Below, in pieces: positions 1 to 8,530 of a DNA stretch of 43,340 nt. Under the pieces are notes generated by a model, which ran no database searches, was not told where the DNA came from, and was given only the letters and a program-made list of their open reading frames with translations. This stretch comes from Neobacillus kokaensis. Its GTDB lineage: Bacteria; Bacillota; Bacilli; Bacillales; Cytobacillaceae. The stretch lies in NCBI RefSeq assembly GCF_014656545.1, contig NZ_BNDS01000018.1, positions 1 through 43,340 of the forward strand, written 5' to 3'. Numbering within the stretch: position 1 is the stretch's first letter; every line of letters begins with the position of its first letter. The position numbers and the translations under genes are program-made.

Positions 1-26
1 ACTACTAATATACGAGGAGATTTATA

Positions 27-959
27 ATGAAAAGAATGGATAAAGAACTGAAACAAGGAATAATGAGTCGAATAAGATTATTGCCCTACCAGGAAAAGGG
101 AGCAGCAGTATTATTTATTCTTCCTTTTTTAATTGGTTTTTTAACATTTAATATTTTTCCAATTATTTATTCGTTTGTCATTAGCTTTATGGATTACAAT
201 ACCTTAAAACCGTTGAGTGAAGCCAATTTTATCGGATTTGAGAACTATATTCATTTACTTCGTGACAAGATCGCTATGAGTGCCTTTTTAAACAGCTTTT
301 ATTATACATTGATTTATGTACCTGGAGTCCTAATCTTTTCCTTTTTATTAGCAATGTTGCTTAATCGCGCATTTGCACTTCGAGGAATAACCCGTACAAT
401 GATTCTGATACCATATGTGGCCAACGTAGTCGCAGTAGCTATTGTATGGTCAATTTTATTGAATCCGTATGATGGCCCAATCAACCAAATACTGATTAAA
501 ATTGGTATTGAAAATCCTCCTTTATGGTTAAACGGGATTAAAACAGCATTACCAACGATTGCAATTATCAATGTTTGGCAGAACTTAGCTTTTCAAACAA
601 TCGTCTTTTTAGCTGCATTACAAGGTGTGGATCGATCCCTTTATGAAGCAGCTGAAGTTGATGGAGCCTCCGTGTGGAGAAAAATGATAAATGTTACATT
701 ACCTTCTATTTCGCCAACAACTTTTTTTCTATTAATTACAAGTATTATTGGGTCTTTTCAAAACTATGCTACCGTCAGGATGCTTACAAATGGTGGGCCT
801 GGCAATGCCTCACGTGTCATTTCTTTAAATATTTATGAAGAAGCATTTTCGTTAAATCACTATAGTTATGCGTCTGCACAAGCGATTGTCTTATTTATTA
901 TCGTGCTAGTAATTACCATTTTTCAATGGAAGGAGCAAAAACGATGGGTACATTATTAA
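27..959 (+). CDS. Sugar ABC transporter permease (MalF/UgpA-like)
   Basis: Membrane permease of a carbohydrate ABC importer, 310 residues with about six hydrophobic segments. The cytoplasmic coupling loop reads EAAEVDGAS near residue 209, the EAA motif that docks the ATPase in binding-protein-dependent permeases. A ribosome site (GAGGAG) lies 8 bases before the ATG at 27. The length and the N-terminal hydrophobic segment after a basic stretch fit the MalF/UgpA/LacF branch. The next permease overlaps its end, so the two form one operon. The solute-binding protein is probably upstream of the window. No ATPase gene follows, as expected if a shared MsmX-type ATPase energises it. The sugar cannot be read from the sequence. 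Confidence 0.93.
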   Translation: MKRMDKELKQGIMSRIRLLPYQEKGAAVLFILPFLIGFLTFNIFPIIYSFVISFMDYNTLKPLSEANFIGFENYIHLLRDKIAMSAFLNSFYYTLIYVPGVLIFSFLLAMLLNRAFALRGITRTMILIPYVANVVAVAIVWSILLNPYDGPINQILIKIGIENPPLWLNGIKTALPTIAIINVWQNLAFQTIVFLAALQGVDRSLYEAAEVDGASVWRKMINVTLPSISPTTFFLLITSIIGSFQNYATVRMLTNGGPGNASRVISLNIYEEAFSLNHYSYASAQAIVLFIIVLVITIFQWKEQKRWVHY

Positions 960-1765
960 AAAAGGTTTCTTTTAACGCTTTCATGATAATGATTGGTCTC
1001 CTTATGGTCGTTCCTTTCATTTTTATGATTTCAGCTTCTTTCAAAGCACCAGCTGATGTTTTTGTCAATCCAATGCAAATTATTCCCGACAAAATATTCA
1101 CACTAAATTACAAAACGATATTCAATCATGAATTTTATTTTCAATGGTATTGGAATTCCATCCAAGTAGTTGTCTTAACGGTTTTATTCCGGGGTATTTT
1201 TGTAACGATGGCAGCGTATGCATTTGCAAGGCTTAACTTCCGTGGCAAAAATATATTATTTCTATTGTTACTCTGCTCGATGATGATTCCTCCGGATACA
1301 ACAATTGTTTCAAGGTTTTTATTATATGGTTATCTGGGTCTAAATAATACGCAATGGGCAATTATTTTACCCGCAACTTTTGATGTGTTTTTTATTTTTC
1401 TTTTACGTCAGTTTTTTATGTCTATACCCAAAGATTTAACAGAAGCAGCAATCATTGATGGGGCATCGCATATTCGGATTTTTTTCAAGATCATGCTCCC
1501 TCTTTCTGTACCTGTATTAATTACTATGGCTCTATTCACTTTTATTTGGACTTGGAATGATTTTGTGAATCCGTTTATTTTTATTTCTGATATTGAAAAA
1601 CAATTAGTAACAGTAGGGTTAGAATATTTCCAATTAGAGGCTGGTCAAAACTACGCCTTGCAGATGGCGGGCTCTTGTTTAATTGTCCTTATCCCAATGA
1701 TTCTCTTTGGATTCCTTCAAAAATACTTTATAGAAGGAATTACTATGTCAGGTGTGAAGGGTTAA
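944..1765 (+). CDS. Sugar ABC transporter permease (MalG/UgpE-like)
   Basis: Second permease subunit of the same importer, 273 residues from the ATG at 944. I prefer this start over the ATG at 926 because AAGGAG at 930-935 sits 8 bases before 944, while 926 has no ribosome site. The gene overlaps the upstream permease by 16 bases, which suggests translational coupling. The EAA loop reads EAAIIDGAS. The hydrophobic profile, with the TWNDFVNPF segment in the last third, is typical of MalG/UgpE/LacG proteins. The C-terminus ends in GITMSGVKG, a common ending in this family. It should pair with the upstream permease to form the membrane channel. Confidence 0.93.
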   Translation: MGTLLKKVSFNAFMIMIGLLMVVPFIFMISASFKAPADVFVNPMQIIPDKIFTLNYKTIFNHEFYFQWYWNSIQVVVLTVLFRGIFVTMAAYAFARLNFRGKNILFLLLLCSMMIPPDTTIVSRFLLYGYLGLNNTQWAIILPATFDVFFIFLLRQFFMSIPKDLTEAAIIDGASHIRIFFKIMLPLSVPVLITMALFTFIWTWNDFVNPFIFISDIEKQLVTVGLEYFQLEAGQNYALQMAGSCLIVLIPMILFGFLQKYFIEGITMSGVKG

Positions 1766-1794
1766 CTATACAAAAAAGATATAAATACAACTAG

Positions 1795-1835
1795 GGTTAT
1801 ATCGGACTTCCGATATAACCATTTCTGTTTTGTTT
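1795..1835 (+). terminator. Intrinsic terminator of the sugar permease operon
   Basis: GGTTATATCGGA at 1795-1806 pairs perfectly with TCCGATATAACC at 1809-1820, followed by a T-rich tail (ATTTCTGTTTTGTTT). It lies 30 bases after the permease stop codon. Confidence 0.85.
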
Positions 1836-2278
1836 ACCCTTTATCGGATTACGTTTTATACAAACATAGCCTATTTACAACACACTGCCATGCTTTTTCA
1901 TCATCTCTTTATTAAATAAATTGTCTCCTTTATAAAATTAGGTTTGGCCCTCTCCTGAGTAAAGGACTTTTTTTCCCAACATGACATAATTATTAAATGT
2001 TAGATAAGTTCTTTTCTAAAAAAATATTCTTTACTAAGGTCCTCTAATTTTAAAAATGTTATTCAGCAATCCGGCCATTTAAACGGGGCTAGATAATTAT
2101 GTTAATAATGGTGTGAGATTATGAATAAATGTAACTTAAAGGAGGGGGTTAGTTGGAGAAGAATTAATGAAAATGGAACTTAATTTCTCACTAACTCGCA
2201 AATTAACTAAAGAGAATGAACTAGGAGGAAAAATTTCCATGCTTTTCTTTTAACTCAAGGTTTAAAAGAAAAAGAAGC
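1836..2278. other. Gene-free stretch
   Basis: AT-rich sequence with no reading frame carrying a convincing ribosome site. A good Shine-Dalgarno sequence (AAAGGAGGGGG near 2140-2150) is followed only by very short frames, which suggests degraded coding sequence. Confidence 0.4.
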
Positions 2279-2386
2279 ATGAGAAACGACGATCAACCCT
2301 CACTACTGCGAAGGCGCAAGAAGATTAACCATCTAGAAAAGGTCAATCGGATGCTTAACATGGCAGCTGAAACGTTAAGGCTTTAA
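2279..2386 (+). pseudogene. Short basic reading frame, possible gene remnant
   Basis: A 35-codon frame from ATG 2279 encodes an Arg/Lys-rich peptide (LLRRRKKINHLEKVNRMLNM) with helix-like heptad spacing. The upstream AGGAGGAAAA at 2222-2231 is too far away to serve this ATG. Its composition resembles the start of a regulator or transposase more than random sequence, but no family is recognised. Confidence 0.2.
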
Positions 2387-2481
2387 TAACGAAAGCAACA
2401 AATGGTTGGGAATTCTTCCGCGAGCTATACATGGATTCCGAGAGAATGAACCGGGAATTTCCAAGGAGGGGTGTGATCAAT

Positions 2482-2895
2482 ATGAAGGTTAAGAATTTTT
2501 ATTATCTGATTGCAGGCGTTCTTGCGATACTGTTTGCCGTCACGCATGTATGGAACGGGCAATCCGCCGTGCTGCCGACGCTCGACATTAGTGCGATTTC
2601 CATGGATACTCGAACGGTATTTACGTATGTTTGGCACATTATAACAGCGGAAAATCTGGTTTTCGGCATCGCGTTCATTTTCATGTCATTCCAAAGTGAG
2701 CGATCTAAGATCCGGTTTGCGGCATGGATGATTACGTCGATCCTAATCGTCCGACTGATGGTCATTCTTGGCGTAACAGCATTACTTGATGTTTCTGCTC
2801 TTACGGATACTTTCTTAGATTCGGTTGCCATCGTCATCTATGTTGCCTTGATCATACTGGGCACAACCATGAAGAAAAAACAGTCCGGTGGTTAG
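2482..2895 (+). CDS. Small four-helix membrane protein, unknown function
   Basis: 137 residues from ATG 2482. The ribosome site AAGGAGGGG at 2463-2471 lies about 10 bases upstream and rules out the earlier in-frame ATG at 2431, which has no site. Four hydrophobic segments are visible: YYLIAGVLAILFAVTHVW, a TYVWHIITAENLVFGIAFIF stretch, a segment around AAWMITSILIVRLMVILGV, and one around SVAIVIYVALIILGT. The protein ends in a basic KKKQSGG tail, consistent with a cytoplasmic C-terminus. The gene is noticeably GC-richer than its surroundings, which may mark horizontal transfer. I do not recognise the family. It stands alone between two poor regions. Confidence 0.7.
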   Translation: MKVKNFYYLIAGVLAILFAVTHVWNGQSAVLPTLDISAISMDTRTVFTYVWHIITAENLVFGIAFIFMSFQSERSKIRFAAWMITSILIVRLMVILGVTALLDVSALTDTFLDSVAIVIYVALIILGTTMKKKQSGG

Positions 2896-3293
2896 AGGTA
2901 TAGAAACAGTGCTGTCCGAACTGTCTTCTAACTCTACAGACTGCTCAAAGCTATATACTTAGCAATCTCTTGTCATTATTGCTCAAATATGTTTATGATC
3001 AAAGTTGCATATTCAAAGTTCCTACAAAGATAAAGCACTCTTTTTCATTTTTGGACCAAATTGTGGGGAAAACTGAAAGAGTAAGGAATCTGATTAAAGA
3101 CCATTTGTGAAATTTAATACTTAAACTAGTTAAACGAGAGTAATGCTATCTATTATGGTTATAAGCAATGAGGATATGAATATAAATCTTTAGATGAAGA
3201 ACCATCATGAACTTTTTTGATACTTGAAGGATTTATTTTTAAAATATGAAATATAAAGATAAAGTGCCGTTGTGAATAGAGGAGGTATTATAA
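2896..3293. other. Gene-free stretch before the serine hydrolase gene
   Basis: About 400 AT-rich bases without a supported reading frame or clear hairpin. Only the ribosome site of the next gene (AGAGGAGGT at 3278-3286) is convincing. Confidence 0.5.
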
Positions 3294-4325
3294 TTGTTAA
3301 CAACAATTGCTCCCTCATTTGTTGATGAATTAGTGTCAACTGCAGTATCAAAGAAAAACATATATGGTGCTGTATTATGTGTCGAAAGTGGAGATAACTC
3401 TTTATCGCTATTATACGGAGCTGGAAATCTAACTACAGATAAACCATATTTTGTTGCAAGTGTAACAAAATTATACGTCACGGCTGTCATACTAAAACTA
3501 AGATCAGAGAAATGTCTGAATCTCCAAAATAAAATCTCTGAATATTTTTCTGATGAAATTCTACATGAACTCCACCTATTTAAAGGCATAGACCATTCCA
3601 AAGATATAACAATCAAACATTTAATGTCCAATACATCAGGAATACCTGATTACTTTTCCTCTGATGTGGTGGGAGAATTAACATCAGGAATAGATCAGAG
3701 TTGGGGATTTGAAAGAACAATAGCAAGTGTAAAACAAAAGAAACCTAAATTTGCTCCTGGTAAAAAGGCTCAATACTCCGATACAAATTATCAGCTTTTA
3801 GGTAAGATTATTGAAACGATAACAAAGAAAGACATCCATACGGTTTTTAAGAAATTTATTTTTGAGAAACTAAAATTAGAGGATACGTACTTATATGAAG
3901 ATGTGAAGGATATACGACCAGCCCCTATTTATTACAAAGATAAGGAAATCTCCCTACCTAAATATATGTCATCAATAGGGCCGGAAGGAGGCATTGTATC
4001 GACAGCGAAGGAATCTATGATATTTTTAAAGGCATTTATCAATGGACATTTCTTTCCAAAAAAATATTTCAATGAGCTTAAAGATTGGAAAATTCTTATT
4101 GGCCCAGGATTATTCTTTTATGGTGTTGGGATTGCAAGTCAGCCCATATCTATTAAAGAATTGAAAAATGGATTAATTGGGCATTGGGGGCAGACAGGTG
4201 CTTTTTCATTTTACCATCCGAAGACTGATCTATACTTTACAGGAACGGTCAATCAATTTTACGGGCATAGTGTCGCTGCAAGGATGATCGTGAAAATAAT
4301 CAAAAATATAAAAATAACAGAATAA
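3294..4325 (+). CDS. Serine hydrolase of the beta-lactamase/DD-peptidase (S12) family
   Basis: 343-residue penicillin-recognising-type serine hydrolase. The nucleophile motif is SVTK (Ser56, Lys59). The second motif is Tyr161-Ser-Asp, matching the Y-x-N/S element of class C enzymes. The third is His297-Trp-Gly, replacing the usual KTG. This set fits S12 peptidases and esterases such as PbpE-like proteins rather than true beta-lactamases. The start is TTG at 3294, chosen because AGAGGAGGT ends 7 bases before it. No signal peptide is visible, so the product may be cytosolic, unlike many relatives. Substrate unknown: it could act on D-amino-acid peptides or esters. The same frame stays largely open after the stop codon (see the following remnant). 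Confidence 0.85.
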   Translation: MLTTIAPSFVDELVSTAVSKKNIYGAVLCVESGDNSLSLLYGAGNLTTDKPYFVASVTKLYVTAVILKLRSEKCLNLQNKISEYFSDEILHELHLFKGIDHSKDITIKHLMSNTSGIPDYFSSDVVGELTSGIDQSWGFERTIASVKQKKPKFAPGKKAQYSDTNYQLLGKIIETITKKDIHTVFKKFIFEKLKLEDTYLYEDVKDIRPAPIYYKDKEISLPKYMSSIGPEGGIVSTAKESMIFLKAFINGHFFPKKYFNELKDWKILIGPGLFFYGVGIASQPISIKELKNGLIGHWGQTGAFSFYHPKTDLYFTGTVNQFYGHSVAARMIVKIIKNIKITE

Positions 4326-4712
4326 GACTATTTTAGTCACGAAATTTGGGTATATACAGTTAATTTTCATAAAGGTGTGGTGCTCGTGTTCCATTCAGGT
4401 AACTGAGGAACGGATTTCTTTGTGACTAATACAATGGAAAAAGATATTGCAATTATCAAAAATGTAACCCCAAATGAACCAATTTTTTATCAATATTAAT
4501 ACATTTCTTCTTCAAGTAACAAGCTAAAGGCAGTGAAGAGGGACCTTAAAACCGGAGGGACCTGCTGGAATAGACCGAAAAAGTATGTCAAGGAAGTTAC
4601 TGAATGGACGAATGCCATGACACAGCATTATCTGAGCATGTCGTTCAAACACCGCTTCAGGGTGCACAGGGTCAAACAAATGCATACGAAGTTGCTTACT
4701 GGTGGTAAATAA
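4326..4712 (+). pseudogene. Decayed coding sequence downstream of the serine hydrolase gene
   Basis: Reading on in the frame of the serine hydrolase gives long protein-like segments broken only by TGA at 4404 and TAA at 4497, then open to TAA at 4710. The first segment ends in VVLVFHSGN. The next reads GTDFFVTNTMEKDIAIIKN. The third contains WTNAMTQHYLSMSFKHRF. The TGA falls where a Trp codon (TGG) would read naturally. No family is recognised. This may be one or two ruined genes rather than an extension of the hydrolase, because the hydrolase already has a normal C-terminus. Confidence 0.3.
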
Positions 4713-4782
4713 CTTTATAAAAAGTAGTGCGTCCATTGGCAGTAAAACAGTAAAAATAACCACTAAAAACAAATCGATAACA

Positions 4783-4821
4783 AAAAGCTGACCAACGCCC
4801 CTGTTGAGTCAGCTTCTTTTT
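4783..4821 (-). terminator. Terminator after the AraC-type regulator gene
   Basis: GCTGAC at 4787-4792 pairs with GTCAGC at 4808-4813, with an inner CAAC/GTTG pairing. On the minus strand the stem is followed by TTTTTG, so it ends the transcript of the regulator gene. Confidence 0.75.
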
Positions 4822-4869
4822 AGAATACCTTTAATAAAAAGTCCAAAATAATAAGAAACATCCCCACCG

Positions 4870-5733
4870 TTATTTAATCGGGATCCAAATTTCTGAGTAG
4901 TACTCAGGGCTCCAAGCATCACCACTGAAATACACTTCCATTTCAGGTGTGCCGGCATGTTCATACGGATTGGATGGAAACCACTCTGTGAAGATTTGCT
5001 TCCACACCTTTTGGATGGCGTCGGGCATGGCCCCGTGTACTTCAAATACCACCCATTTTGATTTCGGAATCTCAAGCACGGATAAACCATCTAGCACGTC
5101 GCTAGTAGAATCAGCGGCAATCCAATAATCGATTAGACCTGGCTGCTGACAGCGTTTATCCACGCATATACCGAGCAATGCCTTTAATTCTCCATTATTT
5201 AGTTCAATTAATTGATTATCTGTTCCATCTTCATTGATGTCCTCCCACATTTTAGGGATCCCTCGCAGATTCTCTCCATTGACACAGGAAAACTCTTTTT
5301 TGACACCAACCGTTTGAAAACTGTCTTTTTCGATAATTTTGTAATTCATCGGTTCCGCTCCTTTTAGACTCACCTGGATCATCAGGCGGTTATATGATTT
5401 CAGCATTCCGCTATTTGTTCGGACTTGGCTCGGTGTCATTCCATGCTGCCGGCGAAATGCCTTCGTGAAAGCTTCTGGAGTTTCGTAGCCATATTTAAAG
5501 GCGATATCAATGACTTTACTATTTGTATTCAATAGTTCTTGGGCTGCGAGTGTCAATCGTCTGCGGCGGATATATTCTCCTGTTGAGATGTCTGTTAAGA
5601 TGGAAAATATCCGCTGGAAATGAAATTCTGATACATTTGCTTGTTTTGCGATGTTTTCAATGGATAATGAGGAATCTGTTAAATGTTCCTCCATATAATC
5701 AATAGCCTTTTGCAATGATTCAACCCATTCCAT
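4870..5733 (-). CDS. AraC-family regulator with C-terminal GyrI-like effector domain
   Basis: 287-residue transcription factor. The N-terminal third carries two helix-turn-helix motifs of the AraC/XylS type (SIENIAKQANVSEFHFQRIFS, then VIDIAFKYGYETPEAFTKAFRRQHGMTPSQVR). The remainder (from about residue 135) is a GyrI-like small-molecule-binding domain, recognised by the start MNYKIIEKDSFQTVGVKKEF and the end FSGDAWSPEYYSEIWIPIK. This architecture matches Rob/BmrR-like regulators that sense amphipathic drugs. The start is ATG at 5733: AAAGGAG at 5748-5742 lies 8 bases upstream, whereas the GTG at 5742 overlaps that ribosome site. The ligand is unknown. The alkaline phosphatase gene is divergent but is not an obvious target. 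Confidence 0.9.
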   Translation of the reverse strand: MEWVESLQKAIDYMEEHLTDSSLSIENIAKQANVSEFHFQRIFSILTDISTGEYIRRRRLTLAAQELLNTNSKVIDIAFKYGYETPEAFTKAFRRQHGMTPSQVRTNSGMLKSYNRLMIQVSLKGAEPMNYKIIEKDSFQTVGVKKEFSCVNGENLRGIPKMWEDINEDGTDNQLIELNNGELKALLGICVDKRCQQPGLIDYWIAADSTSDVLDGLSVLEIPKSKWVVFEVHGAMPDAIQKVWKQIFTEWFPSNPYEHAGTPEMEVYFSGDAWSPEYYSEIWIPIK

Positions 5734-5928
5734 AGCGCTCACTCCTTTAATAACATCTTAAACCATAAATCAATGCGAATCCTGATTATTCCTGCTTTCA
5801 TCGGACAGATTTTATTCTGGATAGGCGATTATAACCGATTCATCAATATGATTTGATAAACACTCTTTATGTTAATTTTGTGATTAAACAATATGTTTTA
5901 AGGCTATTAATATATGAAATACAAAATC

Positions 5929-5957
5929 TTTACATCTTATTAATAGTAGATTAATAA
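5929..5957 (+). promoter_or_regulatory. Sigma-A-type promoter of the alkaline phosphatase gene
   Basis: TTTACA at 5929-5934 and TAATAA at 5952-5957 are separated by 17 bases. Transcription would start near 5965, so the ATG at 5960 cannot be the start codon. Upstream, 5878-5912 holds TTAACA-like hexamers in both orientations that could be PhoP sites, but they do not form a clean direct repeat. Confidence 0.5.
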
Positions 5958-6010
5958 TAATGTTTTATATTTTAAAAGAAATCCAGCATAAATCGGGGGA
6001 GGAAATTATT

Positions 6011-7378
6011 TTGTTTAAAACCAAACTTAAGAGAAAAATCCTGCCAATGGCAGTTCTATCTTCAGTAGCTTTCGGAGCCTTGTTCAGTACAGCAACTAAC
6101 GATGTTAAAGCTAAAGAAACGGTACATAACAATGCAGAAATTAAGAATGTTATTTTCTTAATTGGCGACGGAATGGGCGTATCCTATACTTCAGCCTATC
6201 GTTATTTAAAGGACAACCCTTCAACAAAAGAGGTAGAGCAAACGGAATTTGATAAATATTTAGTAGGCCAACAAAAGACATATCCGGAAGATCCTCATCA
6301 AAATGTTACGGATTCTGCTGCAGCCGCAACAGCAATGTCAGCTGGTATTAAAACCTATAACGCAGCGATTGGTGTTGATAATGACGGTTCATCAGTAAAA
6401 ACGGTTCTAGAAGCAGCGAAAGAAAAGGGGAAATCAACAGGATTAGTAGCGACTTCAGAAATTACACATGCTACACCGGCTTCCTATGGTGCGCATGATG
6501 CCAGTCGTAAAAACATGAACGCTATTGCGGATGATTATTATGATGAAATGATTAATGGCGGACATAAAGTTGATGTGATGCTTGGCGGCGGTGTAACAAA
6601 CTTTGTCAGACCAGATCGGGACCTAACTAAAGAATTTCAACAAGATGGTTACACTTATGTAACCAATAAAGACGAAATGTTAAAAAGCAAAAACCCTAAA
6701 ATGTTAGGATTGTTTGCTCCTGGTGGAATGCCAAAAATGTTAGACCGTGAAGCTTCAATGCCTTCTCTGGAAGATATGACAGAAACAGCATTGACTAAAT
6801 TAAGCAAGAATAAAAAAGGTTTCTTCTTAATGGTAGAAGGAAGCCAAATTGACTGGGCTGGACATGATAATGATATTGTTGCAGCGATGAGCGAAATGGA
6901 AGACTTTGAGAAGGCATTTAAAGCTGCGATTGATTTTGCTAAGAAGGACAAGCATACTCTAGTAATTGCAACAGCAGACCATTCAACCGGTGGTTACTCA
7001 ATCGGAGCAAGAGGAGATTATAACTGGTTCGGAGCTCCTATTACAGCAGCAAAACGTACACCTGACTTTATGGCTGAACAAATCGCCAAAGGTGCCGATG
7101 TAGAAACAACTCTAAAAAAATATATTGATTTACCATTAACATCTCAAGAAATCGATTCTGTTAAAAAGGCTGCTGCATCCAAGAATGTAACAACCATTGA
7201 TAATGCAATCGAAACTATTTTTGACATGCGTTCCGTAACTGGCTGGACAACTGGCGGTCATACCGGTGAAGATGTTAACGTCTATGCTTATGGCCCTGGA
7301 AGCAGTCTGTTTGCTGGCAGTATTGAGAACACTGACCAAGCGAAACATATCTTTGACATTTTAAAAAATGGTAAGTAA
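6011..7378 (+). CDS. Secreted alkaline phosphatase
   Basis: 455-residue metal-dependent phosphomonoesterase, exported to release phosphate from organic esters. The start is TTG at 6011, with GGGGGAGG at 5996-6003. From there the protein opens with a basic n-region (FKTKLKRK) and a hydrophobic core, a classic Sec signal peptide cleaved near Ala-Lys-Ala. Active-site features: metal-binding Asp53 in IGDGMG, catalytic Ser102 in VTDSAAAATA, TADHSTGG, and the last metal-ligand His in TGGHTGED. Length and motifs match PhoA/PhoB of bacilli. PhoP control under phosphate starvation is likely by family knowledge, but the upstream boxes are weak. A strong terminator follows at 7405. Confidence 0.95.
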   Translation: MFKTKLKRKILPMAVLSSVAFGALFSTATNDVKAKETVHNNAEIKNVIFLIGDGMGVSYTSAYRYLKDNPSTKEVEQTEFDKYLVGQQKTYPEDPHQNVTDSAAAATAMSAGIKTYNAAIGVDNDGSSVKTVLEAAKEKGKSTGLVATSEITHATPASYGAHDASRKNMNAIADDYYDEMINGGHKVDVMLGGGVTNFVRPDRDLTKEFQQDGYTYVTNKDEMLKSKNPKMLGLFAPGGMPKMLDREASMPSLEDMTETALTKLSKNKKGFFLMVEGSQIDWAGHDNDIVAAMSEMEDFEKAFKAAIDFAKKDKHTLVIATADHSTGGYSIGARGDYNWFGAPITAAKRTPDFMAEQIAKGADVETTLKKYIDLPLTSQEIDSVKKAAASKNVTTIDNAIETIFDMRSVTGWTTGGHTGEDVNVYAYGPGSSLFAGSIENTDQAKHIFDILKNGK

Positions 7379-7404
7379 TCGCTAAATAAAAAAAGAATAA
7401 TTTC

Positions 7405-7440
7405 CCCGTTGGGCGTTGATGCTCAACGGGAGCTTTTTTT
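7405..7440 (+). terminator. Intrinsic terminator after the alkaline phosphatase gene
   Basis: CCCGTTGGGC at 7405-7414 pairs with GCTCAACGGG at 7421-7430 (one G-T pair), followed by AGCTTTTTTT. Confidence 0.9.
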
Positions 7441-7484
7441 AAGACATGTTTTTTACCTACTATCCAAAAGGAAAGGGGATTTTT

Positions 7485-8180
7485 GTGAAATTTTTAACAC
7501 CTATCATCTTAGTATTATCCCTTGTATTATGTGGTTGTAATGCTGTTAAAGAGGATGCGGCGGCTGCAAAAGAAACAAATAAACAGGAACAATTATCATC
7601 AAAAAAGAATGATGAGTCAAAAGTAGAAAAAAACAGAGCCAAATCTTTATCTGATGTTTATGTGCCCAATCCTCAAGTATCTGATGATACGAAGCTTCTT
7701 CATGCAGGTCAAACAATAGAAGATAGCAAAGGTAAAGTAACTTTAAAAGGGATTGCCTCTCTTAACAAGAGTTATTCAGTTGGACCTGTTGAAATGAAAA
7801 TTAAGAATGTGAAGCTCCTTCATAATAAGCCAACCTATTCCTTAATGGATTATTTTCATAGTTATACAGAAAACTATGAAGAATTCAATTTTATTAAAGT
7901 GGAAGTGGAGCTAGTTAATAAATCTGATCAAACCGTTTATTTTGGACCTATTGCTCATCTTAAAACAAATAACGGTGAGACAAGAAACTTCGAAGATGAC
8001 TTTTATATAGAATATTTGGGTGGAGAAATTAAACCAAATGGTTCAAAGCAGGGAGCCCTTGGTTTTATTATTGAAAAGTCAAGTCCAGATGTAAAATGGA
8101 TTGAAATCCAAACGAGCAATGTTCTTGATCAAAACCACAAGGAAATTGGCAAGTCACAAAAAATCAAAATTGACTTTTAA
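7485..8180 (+). CDS. Lipoprotein with DUF4352/DUF5067-like domain
   Basis: 231-residue exported lipoprotein. The start is GTG at 7485, with AAAGGGG about 6 bases upstream; the ATG at 7446 has no ribosome site and would put a non-signal stretch before the signal peptide. The signal peptide FLTPIILVLSLVLCGC ends in a lipobox (LCGC), so the protein should be anchored on the outer face of the membrane. A Lys/Glu-rich linker follows to about residue 60. The C-terminal part (about 75-230) has the alternating beta-strand pattern of the immunoglobulin-like DUF4352/DUF5067 domain (VGPVEMKIKNVKLL, FIKVEVELVNKSDQTVYFGP). The function is unknown. It is monocistronic between two terminators. Confidence 0.8.
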   Translation: MKFLTPIILVLSLVLCGCNAVKEDAAAAKETNKQEQLSSKKNDESKVEKNRAKSLSDVYVPNPQVSDDTKLLHAGQTIEDSKGKVTLKGIASLNKSYSVGPVEMKIKNVKLLHNKPTYSLMDYFHSYTENYEEFNFIKVEVELVNKSDQTVYFGPIAHLKTNNGETRNFEDDFYIEYLGGEIKPNGSKQGALGFIIEKSSPDVKWIEIQTSNVLDQNHKEIGKSQKIKIDF

Positions 8181-8286
8181 AATTGAATAAATTGGTTGTT
8201 TTGGAAGAAATCAATACGTTAACTTTTTAGAACTGTAAATTAGAGTATTATAATACTCTTAAAAAGGGAAAATATAATTTGTTATT

Positions 8287-8323
8287 AAAAGCTTAAACAT
8301 CATTAAAGTTTGTTTAGGCTTTT
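8287..8323 (+). terminator. Terminator after the lipoprotein gene
   Basis: AAAAGCTTAAACA at 8287-8299 pairs with TGTTTAGGCTTTT at 8311-8323 (13 pairs, one G-T), with an 11-base loop and a short T-run. Confidence 0.7.
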
Positions 8324-8336
8324 CTTATAGATGAAA

Positions 8337-8350
8337 CGTAACCGTTTACA
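8337..8350 (-). promoter_or_regulatory. Possible cre (CcpA-binding) site
   Basis: On the minus strand this reads TGTAAACGGTTACG, one mismatch from the bacillus cre consensus TGWAANCGNTNWCA. It overlaps a possible -35 (TTTACA, 8345-8350) of the following transcript. This is inference from a short motif. Confidence 0.3.
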
Positions 8351-8419
8351 TTACTCTTTTGGTAGATTCTTATAACAAGAGAATGGTTTCAATAGAAGTG
8401 TATGATATTAAGGAGTGGT

Positions 8420-8530
8420 GTGAAAGAGGGTAAGCATCAAATAATAGATTTACCTGTAAGGCATTCATTGGTAGATTATTATAAGATAAATGAAGTAACT
8501 GGTTTAGGAGGACGAGAAAATGAACAGTAA
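8420..8530 (+). CDS. Possible small protein overlapping the Rrf2 start
   Basis: A 36-residue frame from GTG 8420 (LPVRHSLVDYYKINEVTG in the middle) overlaps the start of the Rrf2 remnant in another frame. AAGGAG at 8410-8415 is only 4 bases away, which is closer than usual. No family recognised. It could be a leader peptide or a fragment of a decayed gene. Confidence 0.2.
   Translation: MKEGKHQIIDLPVRHSLVDYYKINEVTGLGGRENEQ

Noticed and set aside
5878..5912. Pho box upstream of the alkaline phosphatase gene
   Set aside because: TTAACA-like hexamers are present but mixed in orientation and irregularly spaced. Kept only as a remark in the promoter entry.
5960..6010. ATG 5960 as start of the alkaline phosphatase
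   Set aside because: It lies within the -10 region of the promoter and would place polar residues before the signal peptide. TTG 6011 has a strong ribosome site.
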